Shown here in pieces: positions 25,158 through 34,551 of a DNA stretch of 64,000 nucleotides (position 1 is its first letter; every line of letters starts with the position of its first letter). The position numbers and the translations under genes are program-made. The DNA comes from Micromonospora sp. WMMA1363 (lineage in GTDB: Bacteria > Actinomycetota > Actinomycetes > Mycobacteriales > Micromonosporaceae). Location: contig NZ_JAUALB010000001.1 of the NCBI RefSeq assembly GCF_030345795.1, positions 1,793,001-1,857,000 of the forward strand, in the 5' to 3' direction. A model generated the notes under the pieces. That model was given only the letters and a program-made list of their open reading frames with translations, did not search any database and was not told the DNA's origin.

Positions 25158-26369
25158 TTGCGACCAGACAGTGGTATGGACCTGAGCCTGCTCGACAAGG
25201 GGGCGCACAGCGCCTCGTACTTCATGCTGACCCGGGGCATGGGTCCGGACGCGGACATCGTCGACTTCTGCATCCCATGCAACCCGTACTTCCCGACACC
25301 GGAGATGTTCGCCACGCTGGCGGACAACCTGACGACGATCCTCAAGTACTACCCCAGCGACGCAACGTCGATCACCAAGCAACTGGCCGGGGTGCTCGGG
25401 TTGCACCCGCAGACCGTAGCCATGGCGAACGGCTCCACCGAGCTGATCACCTGGATCGACCATTTGCTGATCAAGCAGAGCGTGGCGGTCCCGATCCCGA
25501 CCTTCGGGCGGTGGACGGACCAGCCGTTGGAGACCGGCAAGCGGGTGGACATGTTCCTGCTGCAGGAGTCTGAGGGGTACGCCCTGGACCTGGACGCGTA
25601 CCAGCAGTTCATCCGGGATCGAGGTTCCCGGGTCGCGGTGGTGTGCAACCCGAACAACCCGGACGGCGGGTACCTGCCGCGGCGCAACCTACTCCGATTC
25701 GTGGACGGCCTGCACGACCTGGACCTGGTTGTCGTGGACGAGTCGTTCATCGATTTCGTCGACGCCGAGCGATGCGGTTCGCTGGCCCGGGACGCGGCGA
25801 TCCGGCCTAACGTGGTGGTGCTGAAGAGCCTGGGCAAGAACTTCGGCCTGCACGGCATCCGGTTCGGCTACCTGACGGCGAATCCGGCGCTGGCCGAGCG
25901 GGTCGGCAAGGCACTGCCGAAGTGGAACCTGAACTCACTGGCCGAGGCCGTGGTCTACATGATCAAGGACTATGAAGCGGAGTATCGGGAGAGTCTCCGA
26001 CTGCTGCGCCGGGACCGGACGCAGATGGCCGAGACACTGCGGCTGGTGCCGGGACTGACGGTGTTCCCCTCACAGGGCAACTTCCTGCTGGTGAAGCTGC
26101 CGCCCGGGCAGAACGGGACGGCGATGCGGGACTACCTGATGAGCCAGCACCAGGTGTTCGTCCGGGAGTGCGGCAACAAGCTGGGCATGACCAGCCAGTT
26201 CCTGCGCCTGGTCGTACGCCCGCGCCACGACGTGGACCGGTTGATCGACGGAATGCTCAGTTACGGCCGGTACCTGCGCGGCGAGGACTCGGTGGGCGGT
26301 CACCTGGTCGTGCACCCGGCCAGCCGTACGGCGAGTCACACCGCGCGCGAGGCGATGGTCGCGCACTGA
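25158..26369 (+). CDS. PLP-dependent aminotransferase, HisC/CobD-like (fold type I)
   Basis: A 403-residue class I/II aminotransferase most like histidinol-phosphate aminotransferases and threonine-phosphate decarboxylases. Motifs: YYPSDATSITKQLAGVLGL, ANGSTELI (phosphate loop), CNPNNPDGGYLPRR, VVDESFIDF, and the Schiff-base Lys in LKSLGKNFGLHGIRFGY. The TTG at 25158 is chosen as start because GGAGG lies five bases before it; the next ATG is too far from any site. The gene precedes the asparagine synthetase/F420-ligase-like fusion by 371 bp on the same strand. The pair may make a modified amino acid product; the substrate is unknown. Confidence 0.85.
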   Translation: MRPDSGMDLSLLDKGAHSASYFMLTRGMGPDADIVDFCIPCNPYFPTPEMFATLADNLTTILKYYPSDATSITKQLAGVLGLHPQTVAMANGSTELITWIDHLLIKQSVAVPIPTFGRWTDQPLETGKRVDMFLLQESEGYALDLDAYQQFIRDRGSRVAVVCNPNNPDGGYLPRRNLLRFVDGLHDLDLVVVDESFIDFVDAERCGSLARDAAIRPNVVVLKSLGKNFGLHGIRFGYLTANPALAERVGKALPKWNLNSLAEAVVYMIKDYEAEYRESLRLLRRDRTQMAETLRLVPGLTVFPSQGNFLLVKLPPGQNGTAMRDYLMSQHQVFVRECGNKLGMTSQFLRLVVRPRHDVDRLIDGMLSYGRYLRGEDSVGGHLVVHPASRTASHTAREAMVAH

Positions 26370-26740
26370 GTTCGGCGCCGACCCCGACGGCGCGCACCAT
26401 CGCCATGGAACGCCCTGGGCGGCTGGCGGACCACGACGTACGGGTGCCCGACATGGTGCGCCGTCCCTGCTCGGAACGGCTGGCCGGGGCGCTCACCACG
26501 CTGCCGGGCCTCGACCGACCAGGTGGGCGCACGCGGCGGATAACCACCGCTCCGTCAGGGGGCTGGGAAGAGTCATCCCCGGCGGCACCGATGCCAGCCT
26601 AAGCGGCGCTGACGCACTTCCGGACTGGGACTGACCTGCCTGTACCCCGATCGTGCCATGTTCGTGCCGACCGTCCCGGGGCCGCCAACCGCGCCGCTTA
26701 GCGTTATGCCCACGAAGCGGGCATAAAGGGTGGTTAGCGC
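26370..26740. other. Intergenic leader before the asparagine synthetase fusion gene
   Basis: No gene is supported. The stretch ends in an inverted repeat directly before the next ribosome binding site (listed separately). It could hold the promoter of that gene or be the untranslated spacer of a two-gene transcript. Confidence 0.5.
26704..26726 (+). promoter_or_regulatory. Hairpin abutting the ribosome binding site of the asparagine synthetase fusion
   Basis: TTATGCCC and GGGCATAA form an 8-bp stem with a 7-nt loop. The 3' arm runs into AAAGGGTGG (26725-26733), the ribosome binding site for ATG 26741. In RNA it could mask or expose translation; as DNA it could be an operator. Confidence 0.5.
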
Positions 26741-29518
26741 ATGTGTGGGATAGCTGGCTATATCGGCATCAGCGCCATCTGGGGTGAGCCGGTGCTTCGT
26801 CGCATGGCGGATGCTCAGGTGCACCGGGGTCCCGACGGAGACGGATATCTGGCCGAAGGGCTGATCGGTCTGGCGCACCGGCGGCTGGTGGTCATCGACC
26901 GGGCCCGCGGCCAGCAGCCGATGCGCTCAGCGGACGGCCGATACGCGATGGTCTACAACGGCGAGGTCTACAACTACCGGGAGCTGCGCGCGGAGTTGAC
27001 CGGTCTCGGCCATCGTTTCACCACCGCGAGTGACACCGAGGTCGTGCTCGCCGCATGGACCCAGTGGGGCCGGGCGGCGTTCGACCATTTCAACGGGATG
27101 TTCGCCCTGGCTATCGCCGATTTTGAACGCGGGGAGGTGGTATTGGCCCGCGATCAGTTCGGCATCAAGCCGCTATACCTCGCCGACGACGGGGACGGCA
27201 GGGTGTTCTTCGCCAGCGAGATTCGGCCGCTGCTGGCCAGCGACGCAATCCCACGAAAGCCGGACGACCTCACCATCTATCGATACCTACGGTTTCGGAC
27301 ACACGACGACACCACCCGCACCTTCTTTCACGGGATCAGCCGGTTGATGCCCGGCGAACTCGCGCTACTCTCACCGGACGGCCGAATTCAACGCTCGACC
27401 TACACCAACCTGTACGAGGACATGGACCGGCTCGCCGCGACGCCGAAGCCCTACGACCGGGCAGGCCGGCAGCGGTTCACCGCCGCGCTCAACAATGCGA
27501 TCAAGACACGGCTGGTCAGTGACGTTCCGGTGGGAACCGCGCTGTCGGGTGGCTTGGACTCCTCGACCCTGGTGGCTACCATCCAACGGCTCCTGGCCGC
27601 CGCCGACCGGGCCGCCCAGCCGGTGGGTGCGACCCAGCAGACGTTCTCGGCGGTCTTCCCCGGCGAGAGCAACAACGAGGAGGACTACGTCGACGCGGTC
27701 GTGGCCGGTTGCGACGCGCTGCAGGTCCACAAGGTGCGCCCTGATCCGGACCGGTTTCTGGTGGAGCTGCGTGACTTCGTGCGGACCCAGGAGGAGCCGG
27801 TCATCTCCACCGCCCCGTATGCACAGTACTGCGTGATGCGCGAGGCGAGCCGCCACGTCACCGTGATGCTGGACGGTCAGGGTGCGGACGAGATGCTTGC
27901 CGGCTACCTGCCGTACTACCTGGTGAACCTGCGCGGCCTCCAACCGGTCCGGGCCGCCGCGGAACTGTCGCGGTCCCTCGACGTGCTGTGGCGGCTGAGC
28001 CGGTTCCGGCTGGCCGACACCGTACGCCGCCGCCGACTGGCACCGGCCGACGCCCTGCTCGGCCGAGACTTTGCCACGGCCTACCGGCACGAGCGTTTCC
28101 CGACGGTGAACAACGACATCAAGGCGCGCCTGGCCGAGGACCTGTTCCGGCACAGCCTGCCGGCCCTGCTGCGTTACGAGGACCGGAACACCATGCGGTT
28201 CTCCATCGAAGGACGGGTGCCATTCCTGGACACCACCCTGCTGCGCACGGTGTGGTCGCTGGACACCTCAGCCATCATTCACCGCGGCTGGAACAAGCGG
28301 GCACTGCGGGACGCGACCACCGATCTGCTGCCCCGGCTGGTGCATCGTCGCCGCGACAAGATTGGTTTCACCACGCCCGAGGACAGCTGGTTCAGGCGGA
28401 TCAAGAACGACGTGTACCTAGTCTTCGCCTCGCAGTCGTTCGGCGCCCGACCCTACTTCGACCAGCCCGCCGTACTAAGGGCCTTCGAGGACTACGTAGC
28501 GGGCAGGGGCGGCGCGGAAAGCATGACGTTCTGGCGAATCCTCAACGTCGAACTGTGGCTGCGCGAATTCATCGACGCGCCACCGGCAGTCCGATCGGAT
28601 TCAGGCGATCGCGTCACGTCCCTCAGGGCAGCCCGCCCCCAGGACGACGATTCGCACGCGGATCTCCCGGGGCTACACCCGCAGGCGCCCCCGAAGCCGG
28701 ACTTCGTCCCCAACGCCCAGAAGGAACTGCTGCTAGCCGATGGCGCCTGGGCACGGTTTCCCCTTCGCACCGATCTCATCGCGACCGGCGACGACGTGCC
28801 GACGCTCGCCGCCACCCGGGTCGGGGAGTTCTTCAAGCAGGTACCCGAGATGCCACTCCCCGCCCAGCAACTGACGAACGCCGGACGCTGGTACCTGTTT
28901 GTCAGCGAGAAGGTGGTCGCGGTCGCCCAGGGACGGATCTTCAAGGTCGACGACATCCGCAGTGGGGTTTGGGCTCGACTCCTGTCCCGATTCGTCCGTC
29001 ATACTCCGTACGGCATCGGGCTGGGGCACCCGGCCACGATGCAACTGGCCATCCAGGAGGTCGGGCTGCCGCGAATCCTGATCGCCTCGGCAGTCGCCGC
29101 CGCTGGCAAGGCGGTGGGGCGACGCGGGCTGTTCTATCAGGTCACAGGCCCGGCGGTGCGGGCGATCGACGGGCCCACCGAGTACTCGGCCTACCCGGCG
29201 AACATCTCGGCGAAGCTGGCGCCGACCGATCCGGCCAGGGTTTCCCGGGAGACCACAGCGGCGATCCGGGCGGTCCTGCCCACAGAGATCGCAGAGCGGT
29301 TCGGCGGCACCGTGGTGATCGATGCCAACGACTTCGGGCAGGACGTCCTGGGCCACGACGCTGATCTGCCCGAAGCGGTGTTGGCCCGCGCGTTCGCCGA
29401 CAATCCCCTCGGCCAGGCGCGCGAGCAGACACCGTTCGCGGTCGTGGTCGACCAGGCATCCCGCGCTCCGGCGACATCGGATCGGTGCCGCTCCGGAACG
29501 CCGTCCAGGACTCGTTAG
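26741..29518 (+). CDS. Asparagine synthetase (glutamine-hydrolysing) fused to an F420-0:glutamate ligase-like domain
   Basis: A 925-residue two-part enzyme. Residues 1-~620 form a complete AsnB: N-terminal nucleophile Cys2 (MCGIAGYIG), glutaminase residues (HRRLVVID, VYNGEVYNYRELR), PP-loop SGGLDSSTLVA, and the synthetase tail RVPFLDTTLL...DKIGFTTPED. A variable linker follows. From about residue 670 the sequence fits the F420-0:gamma-glutamyl ligase (CofE) family: LFVSEKVVAVAQGRIF, GIGLGHPATMQLAIQEVGLPR and VVIDANDFGQDVLGHD. CofE adds glutamate to F420-0 through a gamma-glutamyl bond. AsnB normally amidates Asp; in biosynthetic clusters such enzymes amidate other acids. The fusion suggests sequential amide and gamma-glutamyl bond formation on one product. 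Confidence 0.85.
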   Translation: MCGIAGYIGISAIWGEPVLRRMADAQVHRGPDGDGYLAEGLIGLAHRRLVVIDRARGQQPMRSADGRYAMVYNGEVYNYRELRAELTGLGHRFTTASDTEVVLAAWTQWGRAAFDHFNGMFALAIADFERGEVVLARDQFGIKPLYLADDGDGRVFFASEIRPLLASDAIPRKPDDLTIYRYLRFRTHDDTTRTFFHGISRLMPGELALLSPDGRIQRSTYTNLYEDMDRLAATPKPYDRAGRQRFTAALNNAIKTRLVSDVPVGTALSGGLDSSTLVATIQRLLAAADRAAQPVGATQQTFSAVFPGESNNEEDYVDAVVAGCDALQVHKVRPDPDRFLVELRDFVRTQEEPVISTAPYAQYCVMREASRHVTVMLDGQGADEMLAGYLPYYLVNLRGLQPVRAAAELSRSLDVLWRLSRFRLADTVRRRRLAPADALLGRDFATAYRHERFPTVNNDIKARLAEDLFRHSLPALLRYEDRNTMRFSIEGRVPFLDTTLLRTVWSLDTSAIIHRGWNKRALRDATTDLLPRLVHRRRDKIGFTTPEDSWFRRIKNDVYLVFASQSFGARPYFDQPAVLRAFEDYVAGRGGAESMTFWRILNVELWLREFIDAPPAVRSDSGDRVTSLRAARPQDDDSHADLPGLHPQAPPKPDFVPNAQKELLLADGAWARFPLRTDLIATGDDVPTLAATRVGEFFKQVPEMPLPAQQLTNAGRWYLFVSEKVVAVAQGRIFKVDDIRSGVWARLLSRFVRHTPYGIGLGHPATMQLAIQEVGLPRILIASAVAAAGKAVGRRGLFYQVTGPAVRAIDGPTEYSAYPANISAKLAPTDPARVSRETTAAIRAVLPTEIAERFGGTVVIDANDFGQDVLGHDADLPEAVLARAFADNPLGQAREQTPFAVVVDQASRAPATSDRCRSGTPSRTR

Positions 29519-29673
29519 GGCCGATGCCGGTGCGGCGAGGGTCGCCCGGATGGCGACGAGTTGGACGAACCAATCCCTTGGCCCCGGCGGGTGTTGCGAC
29601 CCGGGCGGGTGACCGCCCCGGCGGTGGTCCTTGTCGCCACCCGCCCGCGGTCCGACCGGTAGGGTATGCGTCC

Positions 29674-30555
29674 GTGGCGGTCCGCATCGACGTTGAGGCG
29701 TTTCATGATTCGATCCCTACGGCCGTGGGTGAGGCCGCGGCGCGGCTGCTGACCGACGACGGCGTCGGTGAGGTGGAGCCGGCCGGCGGTGGCGTTCAGG
29801 CAGTGGTGCGCGACGACGACGTCGTCATCCAGTCGTGGGTGGGCATCGTCGACGGGGTTTTCACCGGCGACTGCGACTGCGGGATCGTCGTCGGAGACGA
29901 CTTGTGCGCGCACGGGGTCGCGACCGCGCTGACCGCGTTCCAGGCGGGCGTCACCTTCTCCGGCGCCGCGACCCCGCCCGGCGCCGCCCCCGTCGAGCCC
30001 GACGAACATTCCCAGTACCTTCAGGCGGTGCAGCGGCTGGCGCCCCACCAACTGGCTGACCTGGTGGCCGGGCACGCGGTCCGGGACCGCCTGTTCGCCA
30101 CCCTGCTGCTCACCGAGGCCGGCATGCTCGACGCCGCCGACGAGTCCGGCCTCGCCGACTTCCGGGCCGCCGTCCGGGAGGCGTCGGGCGTGACCACCGG
30201 GAGCAGGTGGCAGATCTCCGATGTGGAGGCCGCCGGGCACCGCCTGGCGGCCGAGGTCGACATCCTGTGCGCCCACCCCGCGACGCCGTCCGCGCTCGAC
30301 CTGGTCGAGGAGGCCATCGTCGTCTGGGACGAACTGTCCGGACATCTCCGCGACGCCTACCACGTCGCTCGCACCGAGCCGGAGGAGATCGCCGAGCCGC
30401 TCGTGGACGCGCACCGTGACCTGTGCGAACGCCTCGACATCGACCCGGACGAGATCGCCGAACGGCTGAACCGGATCCGCGCCCGCTGCCACTACGACAC
30501 GATGGACGCCGACAGGTACGCCGATCTCCTCGGCGAGCACGCGGAGACACGCTGA
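29674..30555 (+). CDS. SWIM zinc-finger protein
   Basis: A 293-residue protein starting at GTG 29674 behind GGTAGGG. The SWIM motif C-x-C-xn-C-x-H is seen in TGDCDCGIVVGDDLCAHGVATAL (residues ~66-88). The rest is helical and acidic without a known domain. SWIM proteins bind DNA or partner proteins and often neighbour helicases or repair genes; no such partner is near. The gene converges with the zinc-knuckle gene on the other strand. Confidence 0.8.
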   Translation: MAVRIDVEAFHDSIPTAVGEAAARLLTDDGVGEVEPAGGGVQAVVRDDDVVIQSWVGIVDGVFTGDCDCGIVVGDDLCAHGVATALTAFQAGVTFSGAATPPGAAPVEPDEHSQYLQAVQRLAPHQLADLVAGHAVRDRLFATLLLTEAGMLDAADESGLADFRAAVREASGVTTGSRWQISDVEAAGHRLAAEVDILCAHPATPSALDLVEEAIVVWDELSGHLRDAYHVARTEPEEIAEPLVDAHRDLCERLDIDPDEIAERLNRIRARCHYDTMDADRYADLLGEHAETR

Positions 30556-30633
30556 GCGACGGGGCGGGGCGGGGCACGGGTGATCACCTCGAGCGACAAC
30601 CGGGCACCACGACTCCATGATCAAGGCCTCTTC

Positions 30634-32669
30634 CTATTCCGACCCGGGCAACCGCAGGGCTGAGACCACGTCCTCGAGGGTGGCGGCTCGGGCAACCGGC
30701 TGGACGTGGCCCCCCTCGTCCAGCCAGAGCCGGCATCCCGTCCGGTCGACCGACACCACCACCGGCCGCCCGGCGTAGTGCCGGCCGACGCGGCGCAGCA
30801 GCGCGGTCGGTTCCACCACCGGGGGCGACGGTGCCGCCTGCGGCGCGGGCACCGGCCGGTCCGGCTCCCGGGGCACGGCGGCGAGCAGGTGACTGTCGAG
30901 GTACTCGACGCACCGGGCCACGGCGAGTTCGACGCTGGCGCAGAACGGGAACTCCGCCCCGATCGGCGCGTCCCGGGCAGCGAGGCGGATGTCCCACCGT
31001 TCTCCCTGGACCTTGGTCGGGTCGCCCGTGTCGAGCCGGTGGTCGCAGTAGGTCACCACGGCGGCGAGGTCGAGGGCGTGGGCGAGCCGCAGCAGGTCGG
31101 TCAGCGGTGGCGCGTCGGGCGCGGCGGCCAGCACGAACAGCCGGGCTCCGGGCAACCCGGCGCCGATCCGCTCGACGTGCCGGCGGGCCGGCTCGACGGC
31201 GGGGTCGTAGACCGTCACGGTGCCGTCGAGCAAGTCCTGGTCGACCGGCTGCTCCTCGTCGAGGCGGGTGAGGTCGGCCGGGCGTACCCCGAAGACGGTG
31301 GCGTGGCGGGACAGCCGCCAGCGCGGGCGTAGCTGGTGCACGGGCGTGCCGTTGGGTTGGTGCCCGGCCACCGGCGCCGACTCCCCCGGGGCCGGGCGCC
31401 ACGTCTCGTGGCGCACCCGGCGCAGGTCGGTCACGGTCACCGTCAACGCCGCCGGGATCCGACCGCCGTCGCGGCAGGTGAAGCAGGCCAGACCCGACGA
31501 GGCGAAGCCGGCGCCGGAGCAGCGCGCGCACTGCGGGTCGGGACCGGGCGCGCCGACCCGGCAGTGGCAGCGGCGCAGCCGGGTGCCGGGTCGGCAGTCC
31601 GGGCACGGCCGATGCTCGACTGGCTCGCCCCACCAGGCCGGGTCGGGCGGCTCCACGGCTCTGCGCACCATCTCCCGCACATACCGGACGATCTGGCCGG
31701 TGTCGCGTTCATGCAGCTCCTCGACGCTGCCGGCGGGCCGCAACGGGGTGTGCCACCAGCGCCCGTCGCGCCACACCGCCTGGGCGCCGGGCGCGTCGTC
31801 GGCCAGGTCCGCGAGGACGGCCCGACCGAGCCGGTCGAGGTCCACGCCCGACGGCACGCCGGCAGCTCGCACCGGGCGCACGGTGTGGGCGGGCGCGTCA
31901 CGCCCCCGCTCGTCGATCCCGCGCATCGCGTCCCGGAACGTCGTCGCGGCGACCGCCGAGGGCAGGTCTTGGGCGTGGGCCTGCGGGTCGAGCGGCACCC
32001 GCCCGCCGGGCAGCTCGTAGCGGATCGCCCAGACCGCCTCGTCGCGCCGGCGTCGCGCCTCCACCACCAGGTCGAGGTGGAGCAGGTCGGCCAGTTCGCA
32101 GAGCCGGGCCAGCTCGCGACCGGGCTCGGGGGCGGTGGCGCTTCGGTGCCGTGTCCGACACAGACCCGCCACGGTGCGTGCTCCTGCCGGGCGAGGGCCT
32201 CGGCCTCCAGGGCCAGGCGTTCCTGCTCCTGCGCCGGCAGGTCGGACCGCCACCGCCGGGACAGCCAGTACAGCTCGTCGTCCAGCGCACGCCGCCCCCA
32301 GCGCGGGCGTAACCCGCGCACGCCGACGACGCCGGCCAGCCCGGTGACGATGTCCCGCGCCCACGTGATGGTGTCGGGGTCGGCCGGCGGGTCGAGGCGG
32401 CCGGGCAGCAGCCGCCGCGACGCCGCCGCCCCGGTGTCCAGGTTGGCCACGGTGACCACGAGCTGCGCCCGCCGCCGTCCCGCACGGCCGCACCGGTCGC
32501 AGGGCGCGGCCACACTTCCGTCGCCGCCGCAGACCCGGCAGCCGGCGTACGCCTGGTCGGCGAACCGGTCCCCGTCGACGACGAGCTGGTCACCGCCCTG
32601 GGCGCAGAAGCAGCGCCGCACCCGGAAGCCCAGCCCGTCGCACTCGTCGCAGTCGATCACCTCGTGCAT
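30634..32669 (-). pseudogene. Zinc-knuckle protein with a one-base frameshift
   Basis: Two open halves join into one protein of about 678 residues. The N-terminal half starts at ATG 32669 behind AAGGACGGAG and shows DnaJ-type knuckles (CDECDGLGFRVRRCFC, CRVCGGDGSVAAPCDRC). It stays in frame to HAPWRVCVGHGTEAPPP, where the CCCCC run near 32130 lacks one base. The second half resumes as PEPGRELARLCELADLL and has another Cys cluster (CPDCRPGTRLRRCHC, CARCSGAGF). It may be a genuine mutation or an assembly error. No function is known; it is the last gene of a minus-strand group with a DivIVA-domain protein. Confidence 0.75.
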
Positions 32670-32721
32670 CGCTCCGTCCTTTCGTGCACGACCTCGGGGC
32701 TCACGAGCCCACCTTTCGCGT

Positions 32722-32982
32722 TCACGGCCGCCGCCCGCCGAGCCGGCGGGAGCACGCACCGTCGTGGCCGTCCCGCAGCAGGCAGCGCCGGCCGCCGGGC
32801 AGCGGCAGGTCGCAGAAGACCCGATGGCGTACGCCCTGCTCGTCCTCGGCCGACACGGTGGTCTCCCCCGGGTCGGTCTGCGGCAGCACCAGCGCCCAGC
32901 GGGCCAGCACCCGGGCCAGCCGCTGCGCGGCGGGCAGGTCGCGGGCGACCACCGGCAGGTGAACGACGTAGCGGCCGGTCAC
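32722..32982 (-). CDS. Small unrecognised protein of the DivIVA-domain operon
   Basis: Eighty-six residues, starting MTGRYVVHLPVVARDL. The ATG overlaps the stop of the upstream DivIVA-domain gene by four bases (ATGA), so translation is coupled. A pair of Cys residues flanks CDLPLPGGRRCLLRDGHDGAC near the C-terminus, which could bind a metal. No family recognised. Confidence 0.7.
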   Translation of the reverse strand: MTGRYVVHLPVVARDLPAAQRLARVLARWALVLPQTDPGETTVSAEDEQGVRHRVFCDLPLPGGRRCLLRDGHDGACSRRLGGRRP

Positions 32983-33302
32983 CGGCGGGGCCCCTGGTCC
33001 GGGTCCGCCTGCCGGGCCCGGGTCTGCTCGGACTGCCAGCGGCGTAGCGCGTCCTTGACCCGGTCGGTCTCCCGCCGGCTGCGGGCCAGCGCGTCGTAGA
33101 CGGCGGCCAGGTCACCGGCGACCCGGTCGAGGAACTCCCCCACCTCCTGCGGGTCCAACCCGCGCCGACCCAGCGGCGTCGACCGGAACCGCCGCTGGCG
33201 CACCTGCCACGGCCGCAGCGGATGGTAGGCCGCCGAGCGGTAGCAGGTCGGCCCGAGGACCGATCGCTGACGACGCCCGGCACGCCGGAAGAAGACGCGC
33301 AT
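32979..33302 (-). CDS. DivIVA domain-containing protein
   Basis: A 107-residue basic protein. The middle matches the short DivIVA repeat of actinobacteria: FRSTPLGRRGLDPQEVGEFLDRVAGDLAAVYDAL, followed by a coiled-coil helix (RRETDRVKDALRRWQSEQ). Full-length DivIVA organises polar growth; this short form has only the lipid-binding-type segment and one helix, so its role is unclear. It is the first gene of a three-gene minus-strand operon. Confidence 0.78.
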   Translation of the reverse strand: MRVFFRRAGRRQRSVLGPTCYRSAAYHPLRPWQVRQRRFRSTPLGRRGLDPQEVGEFLDRVAGDLAAVYDALARSRRETDRVKDALRRWQSEQTRARQADPDQGPRR

Positions 33303-33645
33303 GACCGCACCTGCCTCTCACCGTCGAAATTGACCTGTGGAAGGGGTGGGCCCGCCGACCCGCCCCGCACCGGCGGGCCCACCCGGCACCTGCCACCGCA
33401 GCCTGAAGATCAGCAGTACGACAGCAGGGCCCCGACATGACCGCTGAGCAGCACAAACTCCACAGTGGCCGCAGAGGCAGTGAAGCACTGAAAGGAGCCA
33501 ATTGCAACATCGCAAGAGCCTCGTCCGACTCACGTCCTTGCTTTAGATATCCACATTCGGTGACGTGTCTATTGCCCAAGAGACACTGCCGATGTTCAAT
33601 TGGACGGGCGACTGTCTACGGACTACGACAAGCGGAGGTTGGAGA
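33303..33645. other. Divergent promoter region between the DivIVA-domain operon and the XRE regulator
   Basis: No gene is supported. Both neighbours start outward from this stretch, so it must hold two promoters. AGCGGAGG at 33631-33638 is the ribosome binding site of the XRE gene. I see no clear inverted repeat that would serve as operator. Confidence 0.5.
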
Positions 33646-34551
33646 GTGTCACAAGCTGTGACGGGGTCGACGATGTTGCGTCGGCAGATCGGGCGTAAGT
33701 TCGAGTCGCTTCGCAAGGCGGCGGGGTTGACGATGGAGCAGGCCGCCGAGCGCCTGGATCGAGCACGTGCGACCCTGCATCGGATCGAGAACGGTGCCGA
33801 GCATGTCCGCTTCAGGCAGGCCGACGTGCAGCAGATGCTGGACCTCTACGGAGCTTCCGCCGAGGACAGCGAGTTGCTCCTCGCGATGACGGCCGCCACT
33901 CGGGAGAACAAGAACTGGTGGCACGACTACGTCGGCTCGGGCCTTCCACGTTGGTTCCAGCTCTACATCGGACTCGAATCCGCCGCCTCCAGCATCCGGC
34001 AGTACCAGGCCGAACTGGTCCCCGGCCTGTTCCAGACCCGCGCCTACGCCGAGCGACTCTTTCAGATGCCCGGCGGTGCGGTCGACGCGGAGGCTACCGA
34101 CGAGCAACAGCGCGCCATCCAGCTTCGGGTCGAACGGCAAGCACTTCTCACCCGGTTCTCCGCTCCGCAACTCAGCGTGATAGTCAACGAGGCTGTGTTG
34201 CGCCGCCCCGTCGGGAGCGCCACCATCATGGCCGAACAACTGCACCAGATCGTGAAGGCCGCGGAACTACCGAACGTGACCGTACAGGTTCTAACTTTTT
34301 CTGCCGGGCTACACGCTGGGGCGACGACCGGAGCCTTCTCGGTCCTTGAGTTCCAGCAGGACGACAACGGCAAGGAGGTGGAGCCGCCGGTGACCTACCT
34401 GGAGACCGCGACCGGGGCGATCTACCTCGATAAGCCGCACGAGACGGCGGCCTACAACGCCATCTGGGGCGACATGGCGGGGCGCACCCTCAACGAGTCC
34501 CGCTCGAAGAGCCTGATCCAGCAAGTCGCAGAGGAGTATTCCCGTGCCTGA
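33646..34551 (+). CDS. XRE-family regulator with DUF5753 domain
   Basis: A 301-residue protein. The helix-turn-helix is at the N-terminus (FESLRKAAGLTMEQAAERLDRARATLHRIENG), followed by the DUF5753 effector region (WFQLYIGLESAASSIRQYQ, PGLFQTRAYAERLF, LRRPVGSATIMAEQLHQIV). The GTG at 33646 is chosen because GGAGG lies seven bases upstream; ATG 33673 is an alternative. In actinobacteria these regulators pair with the small DUF397 protein encoded directly downstream; here the genes overlap by 8 bp. Such pairs regulate development or act in toxin-antitoxin-like fashion. Confidence 0.92.
   Translation: MSQAVTGSTMLRRQIGRKFESLRKAAGLTMEQAAERLDRARATLHRIENGAEHVRFRQADVQQMLDLYGASAEDSELLLAMTAATRENKNWWHDYVGSGLPRWFQLYIGLESAASSIRQYQAELVPGLFQTRAYAERLFQMPGGAVDAEATDEQQRAIQLRVERQALLTRFSAPQLSVIVNEAVLRRPVGSATIMAEQLHQIVKAAELPNVTVQVLTFSAGLHAGATTGAFSVLEFQQDDNGKEVEPPVTYLETATGAIYLDKPHETAAYNAIWGDMAGRTLNESRSKSLIQQVAEEYSRA

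Noticed and set aside
29515..30624. 369-codon minus-strand frame over the SWIM gene
   Set aside because: Antisense shadow; the plus strand has the SWIM Cys/His motif and a ribosome binding site.
32170..32493. Alternative N-terminus of the zinc-knuckle protein from 32493
   Set aside because: That part is R/A/G-rich shadow text. The true N-terminus is in the other frame from ATG 32669, joined through the C-run near 32130.
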